A DNA stretch of 5,984 nucleotides, taken from positions 1 through 5,984 of the forward strand of contig JAQGOW010000035.1 in NCBI GenBank assembly GCA_028293405.1, in the 5' to 3' direction. Both the position numbers and the translations under genes were made by a program. Shown here piece by piece: positions 1-5,686 of this stretch. Under the pieces are notes generated by a model. That model was given only the letters and a program-made list of their open reading frames with translations. It was not told where the DNA came from and ran no database searches. Source of the stretch: Verrucomicrobiales bacterium (lineage in GTDB: Bacteria > Verrucomicrobiota > Verrucomicrobiia > Limisphaerales > Palsa-1400). Each line of letters starts with the position of its first letter. Within the stretch, counting starts at the first letter, position 1.

Positions 1-793
1 TGAACTTGTCCTGATGCGCCTTCATCAATTGAAACAATGAGCGAAACTCAGTTTCAGTAGGCTCGAACCCGACGAGGTTGCGCCGCAGATTGTCGGCTGT
101 ATCGTCCTTGCGCAATTGATACGCGCGCAATTCGTCACTCGAGAGTACCCGCGCCAATTCCGATTCGCGCTGGTCGAAAGCGGCCTTCAATTGCTTCCAG
201 TCGACTCCATGCTGTTCCGCATTCGCATAAATTCGCTGTTGCGCATCGTTGAACCGATTTTGGATCGCCAGAATTTGCGCCTGTTTTTGCGATGACAAAA
301 AATTCAGATGCGAAATTATATTTGCATCGTGTTCTACCGTCTCGTCGTCCAGCACGATTCCGAGCAATGTGCGGATCACCGCCCGCTTCTGCTGGCGCAA
401 CGCCGACAATTGCGCATCGCGCTGCTCGCTGACCCTTGCTGGTAATGGGTCGTTCGCCCGCCAATACTTCCAGTTATCCGCCCCCGACGCCCCCCGTTCG
501 CGCGCGGCAAAAAGCTTGTTCACATCCGCGATGACAATGTCCCGAATCGTCTCATCCGGGCATCCAATTGAGCGCAGGTTGGCAATAAACGTCATGTAGT
601 CGTCCGACTCAACAAGCTGCCAATTGAACGGCTTGATGACAATATTGGTTTTCGTGCGCAAGCCAGCGGAGGGCGTGCTCTGAACCGGATTGATCGAGGG
701 GGAAGGTGTTTTGTTCGCGCCCAAATACAAAACTAAACCAAACAGCAGCACATTGCAAAAAAGAGAACTGATAATGACTGCTCGTGATCTCAC
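1..793 (-). CDS. Membrane-anchored helical protein with IGCPDETIRDI motif, 3' end missing
   Basis: The reading frame is open from a GTG to the left edge of the window, giving 264 residues without a stop, so the C-terminus is missing. Residues 6-24 form a hydrophobic segment after a short basic start (MRSRAV), an uncleaved signal anchor or signal peptide that places the rest outside the cytoplasm. A Pro/Ser-rich linker (29-45) follows. Residues 55-100 carry FNWQLVESDDYMTFIANLRSIGCPDETIRDIVIADV, and the remainder is charged, Gln/Arg/Glu-rich and probably alpha-helical. I recall the NLRxIGCPExTIRDI motif from many exported verrucomicrobial proteins of unknown function; this is memory, not a search. 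The GTG is chosen because the preceding in-frame stop is the stop of the upstream gene, and no ATG or TTG lies between them. The gap to that gene is 18 bases, so the two are probably cotranscribed. No Shine-Dalgarno sequence is visible, so translational coupling is possible. Function unknown. Confidence 0.8.
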   Translation of the reverse strand, partial: MRSRAVIISSLFCNVLLFGLVLYLGANKTPSPSINPVQSTPSAGLRTKTNIVIKPFNWQLVESDDYMTFIANLRSIGCPDETIRDIVIADVNKLFAARERGASGADNWKYWRANDPLPARVSEQRDAQLSALRQQKRAVIRTLLGIVLDDETVEHDANIISHLNFLSSQKQAQILAIQNRFNDAQQRIYANAEQHGVDWKQLKAAFDQRESELARVLSSDELRAYQLRKDDTADNLRRNLVGFEPTETEFRSLFQLMKAHQDKF

Positions 794-811
794 GGTGATG
801 TGGGATTGATA

Positions 812-1729
812 TTACGGCGTCTGTTTCTTGATCAACGCGGCGTTGGTCACAGTGCCCGACGCCGGTTGTCGATGACGCGAAACGGATAGAGTCAAGTAGG
901 CGGCAAGGTTTTTGATTTCGGCCTCAGTCAGCGGCCCACCATGAGACTTGGCAAATGCCGGCATCATCGAGCCGACTTTTCCGCCATTGCTGATCCATTC
1001 TTTCCAGTAATCAAAGTCGGTGTCTTTGGCTGCGGTGAGCGCTTGCAAATCCGGCACGCCGCTCGCACGAATCGGTGAATCGTGGCAAATGCCGCAATCG
1101 GCGGCGTAAAGTTCCGGGCCCGACTTGCCGAGGCCTTTGTCGATGTGGCAGGAAGCGCAGTTGTCATCAGCCGTCGCGCCGCGATGGAAAATAGACTGGC
1201 GATCTTTAATCGCTTTATCGGCATTGGCCTTGCGTTGCGCTTCGGTCATGGCCACAGCTGGAATGTTCACTTTGACCGTGAGCATGCGCATGCCGACGGA
1301 GGTGTAAACGGTCACTTCCTTTTGTATCAAACCGGGCGGTTTACCAGCGAGATTGACGGTGACTTTGATTTCGCCGTAGGTGGCAGGTTTCAGGTGCCAG
1401 GGTTGTTCGGGCAACTTCGCCACGGTGCAACCGCAACTGGTCGCAGTGCGGTCGATAACGATTTCATTGGTCCAGACGTTGGTAAGATTGAAGACGAATG
1501 GCGCTTCCGTTGCGCCTGCTTTGGCGTCGAAGGTTTTCGTTTCGGAATCGAACATAAGCGTCGGCAAACTGATGACCGGACGGCGGAGTGTGCTGCCGTT
1601 CGGCGAGGACACCGGGCGCCGCGTCCATGACGGTTGGGAAGGCCGAGTAGGAACCGTTGTTGTTTGTGCCAAGGCGACAGCCGCTAATGAAAGCGACGCC
1701 AAAACCATGATCCGTCGAAATTTCTGCAT
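812..1729 (-). CDS. Exported DUF1573 - cytochrome c fusion protein with two CXXCH sites
   Basis: This is a 305-residue exported protein. Residues 1-21 are a signal peptide (basic MQKFRR, hydrophobic core, AxA-type end ALA) with likely cleavage before Gln22. A Pro/Ser/Thr-rich linker runs to about 54. Residues 55-157 match DUF1573, an Ig-like domain common in Bacteroidota, Planctomycetota and Verrucomicrobiota, with the hallmark SCGCT at 98-102. Residues 180-282 are a c-type cytochrome domain with two heme-attachment motifs: CASCH (191-195), and CGICH (212-216) preceded by the usual GxxLYxxxC pattern. Met255 or Met256 in MMPAF is a probable axial ligand, and LTEAEIKNLAAYL is the typical C-terminal helix. 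It could carry one or two hemes; the second canonical motif is the surer. The expected role is periplasmic electron transfer, partners unknown. An in-frame TTG start 14 codons earlier is possible, but the ATG gives a proper signal peptide. A TATAGT at 1745-1750 could be a weak internal -10. The gene lies 78 bases after the thiol oxidoreductase gene, same strand. Confidence 0.9.
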   Translation of the reverse strand: MQKFRRIMVLASLSLAAVALAQTTTVPTRPSQPSWTRRPVSSPNGSTLRRPVISLPTLMFDSETKTFDAKAGATEAPFVFNLTNVWTNEIVIDRTATSCGCTVAKLPEQPWHLKPATYGEIKVTVNLAGKPPGLIQKEVTVYTSVGMRMLTVKVNIPAVAMTEAQRKANADKAIKDRQSIFHRGATADDNCASCHIDKGLGKSGPELYAADCGICHDSPIRASGVPDLQALTAAKDTDFDYWKEWISNGGKVGSMMPAFAKSHGGPLTEAEIKNLAAYLTLSVSRHRQPASGTVTNAALIKKQTP

Positions 1730-1807
1730 AAGGGGCAGCACGAGACTATACGAAGCTTGCGCCAAAAACAATCTGGAGAAGCCGCCTTTGATCTCGATAA
1801 TTACGAT

Positions 1808-2686
1808 TTACTTTGTCTGCGTGTCAATAAGCTTTCTGAATTGCTGGAGGGGCGCGCCGCCGATGATAGGTGGGTTGCCGTTGCCTACAACGAACGAAGG
1901 CGTGCCGTCGATGCTGAACTTGCTGGCCTCAGTTTGGCCGGCTTTGATAGCGGCGTCATACTGTGGTTTGTTTTGCGCCACAAGCTGGGCAATTTTATTG
2001 GTGTCAATGCCGGGGACTTTCGCGGTTAAATTCAGATACGTAGCGAGGCCATTCGGGTCGGCATTATGGTTCTCGTCGCCCTGATTTTGAAATATTGTCT
2101 GGCGCCACTGATAGAAGTCCTTTGGATAAGCGTCCCAAACCGCGCGGCCAACTTCACTCGCCGTAATCGAATTGGGCCCGAGGAATTGAAAATCTTTAAA
2201 GACGATCTTTACCTTGCCGGCTTGAACATACTTCGAATAAAGCTGGGGCAAGATGGTGACTTCATATTGCTCGCAATACGGGCACTGATAGTCGGACCAT
2301 TGAACGATCGTCACCGGCGCGTTAGGCTCGCCAAGGTAGGGTTCGCCGCCAATATTTATCGCGCTTGCATTAATGGGTTGGAGTGGTGGCTTCTCCGGGG
2401 CAGTTTGACCGGCAGGAGCGCCTTGTTGATTGGGAATGTTCTGGTTGCCAAAGCCCAGTTGGTGGGCGGCGTCACGGCCAGCACTCGCGGCCAGGCGCTG
2501 AGCAGTCTCATCGGAAACCTTTAAGGCCAGGTGCTGAGTATAGACGAACGTGCCGGCGATGATCATGCTCGCTACAATAACCGAACTCGCGACGACGTAG
2601 AGCGACCGGGTAAGCTGGCGAATGTCAGCATCGGTCTGCTTCGCTTCTTTTTGGGTGGTGGGCAATGGATCGGGGTTGTTTTCCAT
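1808..2686 (-). CDS. Membrane-anchored DsbA-family thiol:disulfide oxidoreductase
   Basis: This is a 292-residue protein. A hydrophilic N-terminus (1-28, presumably cytoplasmic) is followed by one membrane segment at about 30-49, a Gln/Pro/Ala-rich linker to about 105, and a thioredoxin-fold DsbA-type domain at about 112-290. The domain begins with the family pattern LGEPNAPVTIVQWSDYQCPYC. The redox-active pair is Cys135/Cys138 in CPYC. The helical insertion spans about 171-255, and GTPSFVVG (261-268) supplies the conserved cis-proline, Pro263. These are the only two cysteines. By family, the protein oxidises or isomerises disulfides in exported proteins while tethered to the inner membrane; BdbD/DsbA-like describes it better than any single symbol. 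No DsbB or VKOR partner is in the window. It is the first gene of a minus-strand cluster and follows a strong terminator, so its promoter must lie in the intervening 60 bases. Its exported neighbours contain multiple cysteines and CXXCH heme sites, which are plausible but unproven substrates. Confidence 0.93.
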   Translation of the reverse strand: MENNPDPLPTTQKEAKQTDADIRQLTRSLYVVASSVIVASMIIAGTFVYTQHLALKVSDETAQRLAASAGRDAAHQLGFGNQNIPNQQGAPAGQTAPEKPPLQPINASAINIGGEPYLGEPNAPVTIVQWSDYQCPYCEQYEVTILPQLYSKYVQAGKVKIVFKDFQFLGPNSITASEVGRAVWDAYPKDFYQWRQTIFQNQGDENHNADPNGLATYLNLTAKVPGIDTNKIAQLVAQNKPQYDAAIKAGQTEASKFSIDGTPSFVVGNGNPPIIGGAPLQQFRKLIDTQTK

Positions 2687-2692
2687 AAAATA

Positions 2693-2720
2693 ATTACAAT
2701 CTATAAACTGCGAGACACAA
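2693..2720 (-). promoter_or_regulatory. Candidate promoter for the thiol oxidoreductase cluster
   Basis: On the minus strand TTGTGT (2715-2720) is followed after 16 bases by TGTAAT (2693-2698), which matches the -10 consensus at five of six positions. The -35 is weak. The -10 ends only six bases before the ATG at 2686, so transcription would start at or next to the start codon and give a leaderless message. This agrees with the absence of any Shine-Dalgarno sequence there. A promoter is required in this gap because a terminator lies just upstream. Confidence 0.4.
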
Positions 2721-2739
2721 GCTCCCTCGCTCGGCCCTA

Positions 2740-2779
2740 AACAAAAGGCCCTTCCCGCACATCAAGGCGCGGGAGGGCC
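2740..2779 (-). terminator. Intrinsic terminator after the secreted Cys-rich protein gene
   Basis: The arms at 2747-2758 and 2769-2779 form an 11-bp GC-rich stem (GGCCCT-CCCGC with GCGGGAAGGGCC, one bulged base) with a 10-base loop. On the minus strand it is followed at once by TTTTGTTT. It begins 24 bases past the stop codon of the gene at 2804-3463 and should isolate that gene from the downstream redox cluster. Confidence 0.85.
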
Positions 2780-2803
2780 CTAAATTAATCAGACGTTATT
2801 TGG

Positions 2804-3463
2804 TTAATGCGTCGTGCAGTAGTTCATAGCCTGGTAGAAGCTCGTCGTATGAGAGCTGTCCAGGCCGTTGGAATAGAAGCCGATCCAGGTGCCGCTGCTG
2901 ACGTAATGGCAGAGGCTGTAGACACTGTTGGAGACGGTGCCATCGATTTGCGCTTGCGCGAGGTTCCACATCGGTCTTCCGCTGTTAACAATGCAACCGC
3001 CGTTGAGCCATTGATTGTTCACGGACCCTGAGTTGTAGCACTCGTTGAAGTAGCGGAGAACACCTGTAACGCCGCTGTGCGACCACGTGTCGAACCCGCC
3101 GCTGTTCGGTGTGACATATACGGTATCGGCAGCCCCGCCGTTACGGCTCTTGCACGTTTGGATATGGGCTTGATCGGTGCTGGGGTTAGTTATTTCGTTG
3201 TATGCCCACCGTGTGCCTCCGCTGGGTTGACTCGAGGCGCTGCAAACACTCCAGGCAGACCCTCCGGTATAGAACGGGGATTCCAATCCCCAACAAGTGT
3301 TCTTGTTGTTAAGCAGGATGGAGTAGTCGGTAAATCCGAACGAGACATAGTGAACATAAACTGTCTTGGTGCATGTGGCTTGAGCCGGCGAAGGCACCAA
3401 TGCTAACAATCCCAACACCGCGGTTCCCGCGTACGCGATGAGTGTGTGTTTGATGTGTTTCAT
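2804..3463 (-). CDS. Orphan secreted protein with eight cysteines
   Basis: This is a 219-residue exported protein of unknown function. MKHIKH and a hydrophobic core form a signal peptide ending in AQA, with likely cleavage between Ala29 and Thr30. The mature part of about 190 residues holds eight cysteines (31, 57, 74, 104, 142, 157, 185, 216), which could make four disulfides. It is rich in Ser, Gly, Asn, Tyr and Trp (seven Trp) and poor in charged residues, as in extracellular beta-rich or carbohydrate-contacting proteins. I recognise no domain. There is no membrane segment, lipobox or anchoring motif after the signal peptide, so it is probably released or periplasmic. No Shine-Dalgarno sequence precedes the ATG, but the signal peptide begins directly at it, which supports this start. 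The gene stands alone, with its own terminator just downstream and a 233-base non-coding stretch upstream. The nearby DsbA-like enzyme could form its disulfides; this is inference from neighbourhood. Confidence 0.82.
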   Translation of the reverse strand: MKHIKHTLIAYAGTAVLGLLALVPSPAQATCTKTVYVHYVSFGFTDYSILLNNKNTCWGLESPFYTGGSAWSVCSASSQPSGGTRWAYNEITNPSTDQAHIQTCKSRNGGAADTVYVTPNSGGFDTWSHSGVTGVLRYFNECYNSGSVNNQWLNGGCIVNSGRPMWNLAQAQIDGTVSNSVYSLCHYVSSGTWIGFYSNGLDSSHTTSFYQAMNYCTTH

Positions 3464-3554
3464 AAGTTTAGTTATGGGGCAAGGGTATGGTTTTTGACAC
3501 GGTTAAGACTCTGGGCTGTGAAACGACGCTACCAGCCTCACCTCGTAAGTTACA

Positions 3555-3595
3555 ATCAGGGTTGATGCGTATATATGTATAAGGCTTTCCCTGAT
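3555..3595. repeat. Inverted repeat ATCAGGG...CCCTGAT upstream of the secreted protein gene
   Basis: Perfect 7-base arms at 3555-3561 and 3589-3595 are separated by 27 mostly AT-rich bases that include GTATATATGTATA. The element lies about 90-130 bases upstream of the ATG of the secreted Cys-rich protein. It could be an operator pair around a promoter, but no convincing -35/-10 pair is visible. Confidence 0.35.
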
Positions 3596-3620
3596 GTATA
3601 GAAAATCGCTTTTTCTATGC
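3596..3620. repeat. AT-rich 10-bp dyad next to the preceding inverted repeat
   Basis: GTATAGAAAA (3596-3605) and TTTTCTATGC (3611-3620) pair around the loop TCGCT with one G-T wobble. It abuts the ATCAGGG/CCCTGAT repeat. It lacks a GC-rich stem and a U-tract on the minus strand, so it is a poor terminator for the lipoprotein gene. It may be a protein-binding site or an RNA hairpin in the leader of the secreted-protein gene. The rest of 3464-3696 shows nothing else I can support. Confidence 0.4.
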
Positions 3621-3696
3621 TGCGCGGTCTAGGGGGGTGTCATTAAAGCCGGGTTGTTACATCTCCCTTTCCTCCTCATGCGAGGCCGACGTTCGG

Positions 3697-4161
3697 CTAC
3701 TGATTTGTTTGCTTAGCCTGTTCGCGAATTTTTTGCTTCGCTTCTTCGCTGCGACCCGGATCGGGTTGCTCCAACGTCGTCTGGGTTGCAGCATCAAGGA
3801 CCGGTGGTGAATAAGCGTACGTAAGGATACATTGGTCTTTCCTCATCTCCCATTTCTGTCCTTGCTTGTGCAACGCAACAGTTCCCTCGAAAGAATGCTT
3901 CGAGGGATTGTTCTTGTAGGTAACGGTGTAGTTCGCTTTGAACTGACGAAAGAACACATCGTCGTCCCCTACTTTTTGCGTGTACTCCTTCAATATTTTG
4001 CATTCGTCCAGTTTAACGTCGCCTATATCTGATCGCGCCATTCCCACATACTGGGTGACCGCGTTTTCGATTTCGTTCATCGATGGAGATGAGCCTGCAC
4101 CGCATCCCGTAAGCAAGGCAGCAACGAACGCCGCGATAATGAAACATTTGCACGCCTTCAT
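3697..4161 (-). CDS. Small lipoprotein of unknown function
   Basis: This is a 154-residue protein. Residues 1-19 are a lipoprotein signal peptide (MKACKC, hydrophobic FIIAAFVAAL) ending in the lipobox LLTGC, so Cys20 would be lipidated after cleavage by signal peptidase II. Gly-Ala-Gly-Ser after the Cys gives no Asp+2 retention signal. Residues 28-117 form one compact domain: a helical start (MNEIENAVTQYVG), then a segment with Cys54, then beta-like stretches (FFRQFKANYTVTYK, SFEGTVALHKQ, KWEMRKDQCILTYAY). Cys54 and Cys111 could form a disulfide. The C-terminus (from about 133) is highly charged, Gln/Glu/Lys-rich and probably helical. The domain pattern resembles small lipoproteins in which a helix precedes a curved sheet, but I cannot name a family. 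The ATG is chosen over an in-frame GTG 12 codons upstream because it has a good Shine-Dalgarno sequence and starts the signal peptide. It appears monocistronic. Confidence 0.8.
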   Translation of the reverse strand: MKACKCFIIAAFVAALLTGCGAGSSPSMNEIENAVTQYVGMARSDIGDVKLDECKILKEYTQKVGDDDVFFRQFKANYTVTYKNNPSKHSFEGTVALHKQGQKWEMRKDQCILTYAYSPPVLDAATQTTLEQPDPGRSEEAKQKIREQAKQTNQ

Positions 4162-4168
4162 GATGTGA

Positions 4169-4173
4169 CCTTT
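4169..4173 (-). promoter_or_regulatory. Shine-Dalgarno site of the lipoprotein gene
   Basis: AAAGG on the minus strand lies seven bases before the ATG. It decides the start in favour of the ATG over an upstream in-frame GTG at 4195-4197. It is the clearest ribosome-binding site in the window; most other genes here lack one. A short palindrome, GACTGACAGTC (4174-4184), lies directly upstream and could be an operator. A TTGACA hexamer at 4233-4238 has no good -10 partner. Confidence 0.6.
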
Positions 4174-4341
4174 GACTGACAGTCGTTGCGGGTCCACGTT
4201 GGTTCCTACGAGTTTCCGATGGCGACGCGCATTGTCAAGACCATCATCTTATGAGGCGCCTAGTGAGTGTTGAGAGTTAGCAACGAACCTTCCGCCACGA
4301 ACGATATTAAGGCCTAGCCCTTTCCGTCGCAGAGCACATTT

Positions 4342-4371
4342 TTGTCGATTGGCCGGGCACTGTTTTATTCT
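4342..4371 (+). promoter_or_regulatory. Weak candidate promoter of the DUF1080 pseudogene
   Basis: TTGTCG (4342-4347) and TATTCT (4366-4371), with an 18-base spacer, each match four of six consensus positions. The -10 ends six bases before the ATG, so any transcript would be leaderless or nearly so; no Shine-Dalgarno sequence is present. The match is weak and could be chance. Confidence 0.25.
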
Positions 4372-4377
4372 GGCGCT

Positions 4378-4940
4378 ATGAACCTGTCTGGTCTGATCGC
4401 TTCCATTTTTCTGTGTGCAACCATCGGTGCGCACGCCGAAGACTTCAAACTTGAGCCGGGTTATGTCAGCTTATTCAACGGGCAGGACCTCACCGGCTGG
4501 GGTTACCGAACCAACAATTTTGATGGCAAAATCCCGACCGATGATTGGTCGTCACTCGGCCAAAGATGACATACTCATTGTGCATCCCCGGACACCGCGA
4601 CTGGCGGAAAAATTATGGACCACGCGGGAATTCGCGAAGATTTTGTCCTGAAACTGGAATTCCGCGCCGGGGTCAACGCCGGCAGCGGTCTTATCATTCG
4701 TAAACCCCAATTGCAAGTGCGTGACTATCTGGTTGCCGGTCCCTACAAGTTGCTCAAGAAATACAAACCGCAAGACTGGAACAAAATTGAGGTGATCGTG
4801 AAGGGCAGAGTCACACATTGCACCTGCAACGGTGAGGTTCTGGAAGAGGCTTTGAAGTCCCGGCCACCCGCCCGATTGGCCTTGAAGCCGAACGCGGCCA
4901 AATGGAATACCGCCGGTTGCGCATCAAAGAACTGCCGTGA
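4378..4940 (+). pseudogene. DUF1080 (3-keto-disaccharide hydrolase-like) gene broken by three frameshifts
   Basis: Joined across frames, this reads as a full-length exported DUF1080 protein of about 187 residues. It has a signal peptide (MNLSGLIASIFLCATIGAHA), then EDFKLEPGYVSLFNGQDLTGWGYRTNNFDGKIPTDD, GRHSAKDDILIVHPRTPRLAEKLWTTREF, DFVLKLEFRAGVNAGSGLIIRKPQ, RDYLVAGPYKLLKKYKPQDW, THCTCNGEVLEEALK and the family-typical end MEYRRLRIKELP, with its stop at 4938-4940. Three single-base lesions break it: an extra T near 4545-4546, a missing base near 4637-4638 that restores the first frame, and a missing base near 4858. As it stands, translation stops at 4567-4569 after 63 residues. Family members are exported lectin-like-fold proteins linked to sugar and polysaccharide breakdown in Planctomycetota, Verrucomicrobiota and Bacteroidota. 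The sequence outside the lesions is well conserved, so the damage is recent or the indels are sequencing errors. It is convergent with the gene at 5153-5551. Confidence 0.88.
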
Positions 4941-5030
4941 TTATTTGCGTGGAGCTGGGCTAGTTGCTTCAACCCCGTTTGGGGCTGAGCGGGAACCGGA
5001 GAGGTTTGGGAGAAACTGTAACCTATGCGC

Positions 5031-5042
5031 TTGAACGTTCAA
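5031..5042. repeat. Perfect 12-bp palindrome TTGAACGTTCAA
   Basis: A perfect palindrome lies in the convergent intergenic gap between the DUF1080 pseudogene and the bidirectional terminator. It could bind a dimeric regulator, but no promoter or gene start is near enough to give it a target. The rest of 4941-5075 holds only a small CCCC-GTTT-GGGG hairpin (4973-4984) and no reading frame I would support. Confidence 0.3.
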
Positions 5043-5075
5043 ATTACGTGGGTGCGGGTGGGTCCGGATAAATAA

Positions 5076-5114
5076 CATGGCGCACCGTCTTGCGACGGTG
5101 CGCCATGGTCTTTT
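5076..5114. terminator. Bidirectional intrinsic terminator between convergent genes
   Basis: CATGGCGCACCGTC (5076-5089) and its exact complement at 5094-5107 make a perfect 14-bp stem with a four-base loop (TTGC). On the plus strand it is followed by GTCTTTT, and on the minus strand by TTATTTAT. It lies 135 bases after the end of the DUF1080 pseudogene and 45 bases after the stop of the minus-strand gene at 5153-5551, so it can serve both. Confidence 0.85.
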
Positions 5115-5152
5115 GCTCCTGGCGTCTTTTTAAAACTGGTCAAGGCTCTGGG

Positions 5153-5551
5153 TTAGAGCAGCTTGGCGCAGTTGCGATTGTCAACGAAGCCGGGCAGCTC
5201 GGGCGTGGCGGTGTTCGCCGCGTCCAGTAACCGCCGGCTCCGTTGGTAAACTTTGCTTTGTTTCGCGACCTGCTTTTTGGCGACTACGGCCTTTTCCTCG
5301 AGCAACGTCGGGAAGACGAGCAGGGGATAGGGTTCGAGCCAGGCCAAGGCGGCCGCTTCGTTGGCGGCGCGGCGCAGGCGGACGTTGAGGTCCGCAGTGA
5401 CGTCGCCGGCCAGGATTTGGCGCAGCAAACGGGACTTGAGCTGTTCGAGGTCCAGGTCTTGATTGGCGCGAAATGGCACGGTGGTCATGGGTGTGACCTC
5501 GAAACGGTTGTTCCGTGTAAATTTCGTATTTAAATTAGCTGTCGTATTCAT
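5153..5551 (-). CDS. 132-residue protein of unknown function
   Basis: I do not recognise this protein. Its N-terminus is rich in Asn and Thr (MNTTANLNTKFTRNNRFEVTPMTTVPF). Predicted helices follow at about 34-48 (DLEQLKSRLLRQILA), 52-71 (an Arg/Ala-rich stretch with RRAANEAAALAWL) and 84-111 (charged LEEKAVVAKKQVAKQ...RRLLDAA). A hydrophobic PYPLLVFPTLLEEK motif at 74-87 is the most family-like part. It has no signal peptide or membrane span and is basic overall, so it is probably cytoplasmic. The start is uncertain. The first ATG is preceded by a long purine-rich tract (5552-5589, many GAA/AGA) but no true Shine-Dalgarno sequence. Met22 (ATG at 5486-5488) has GAGG eight bases upstream and would give a 111-residue protein. 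The gene lies between two hairpin terminators, one just past its stop and one about 100 bases before its start. This suggests it is transcribed alone and that its expression is gated by the upstream leader. Confidence 0.68.
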   Translation of the reverse strand: MNTTANLNTKFTRNNRFEVTPMTTVPFRANQDLDLEQLKSRLLRQILAGDVTADLNVRLRRAANEAAALAWLEPYPLLVFPTLLEEKAVVAKKQVAKQSKVYQRSRRLLDAANTATPELPGFVDNRNCAKLL

Positions 5552-5649
5552 CTGTCTGTCTCTTTCTCTTCTTCTTATTCTTCTTTTCCGCTTTGCCAAC
5601 CTTGGTCCCTTTTCTTTCTTTTGAAGGGCCGAGGGGGCGTTTGTGTGTG

Positions 5650-5686
5650 AAAACAAGAAAACCCACGGTTGACTCGCAACCGTGGG
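5650..5686 (-). terminator. Intrinsic terminator in the leader of the unknown gene
   Basis: On the minus strand CCCACGGTTG (5677-5686), loop CGAGT and CAACCGTGGG (5662-5671) form a perfect 10-bp stem followed by TTTTCTTGTTTT (5650-5661), a textbook intrinsic terminator. It lies about 100 bases upstream of the ATG at 5551 and about 150 bases downstream of a strong promoter, so it would end transcripts before the gene unless overridden. No supportable minus-strand gene lies upstream for it to terminate. Confidence 0.85.

Noticed and set aside
1082..1630. 182-residue plus-strand open frame
   Set aside because: It is antisense to the DUF1573-cytochrome gene, has no family features, and the minus strand carries a signal peptide, SCGCT and CXXCH motifs.
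1730..1771. TTG start extending the cytochrome fusion by 14 residues
   Set aside because: The added residues precede a normal signal peptide that begins at the ATG, which makes the ATG the better start.
1380..2084. 234-residue plus-strand open frame
   Set aside because: It overlaps two well-supported minus-strand genes and the gap between them; its composition is low in recognisable motifs and no ribosome-binding site is seen.
3501..3517. Similarity between 3501-3517 (GGTTAAGACTCTGGGCT) and 5138-5154 (GGTCAAGGCTCTGGGTT)
   Set aside because: 14 of 17 bases match, but the two copies lie in unrelated contexts (upstream of one gene, at the stop of another) and nothing around them is repeated; probably chance.
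3685..3697. Five-base hairpin GCCGA-CGT-TCGGC as terminator of the lipoprotein gene
   Set aside because: The stem is short, overlaps the stop codon and lacks a U-tract on the minus strand.
4233..4238. Minus-strand TTGACA as -35 for the lipoprotein gene
   Set aside because: No hexamer resembling TATAAT lies 15-19 bases downstream.
4973..4984. CCCC-GTTT-GGGG hairpin after the pseudogene
   Set aside because: Only four pairs and no U-tract; the perfect 14-bp hairpin further along is the credible terminator.
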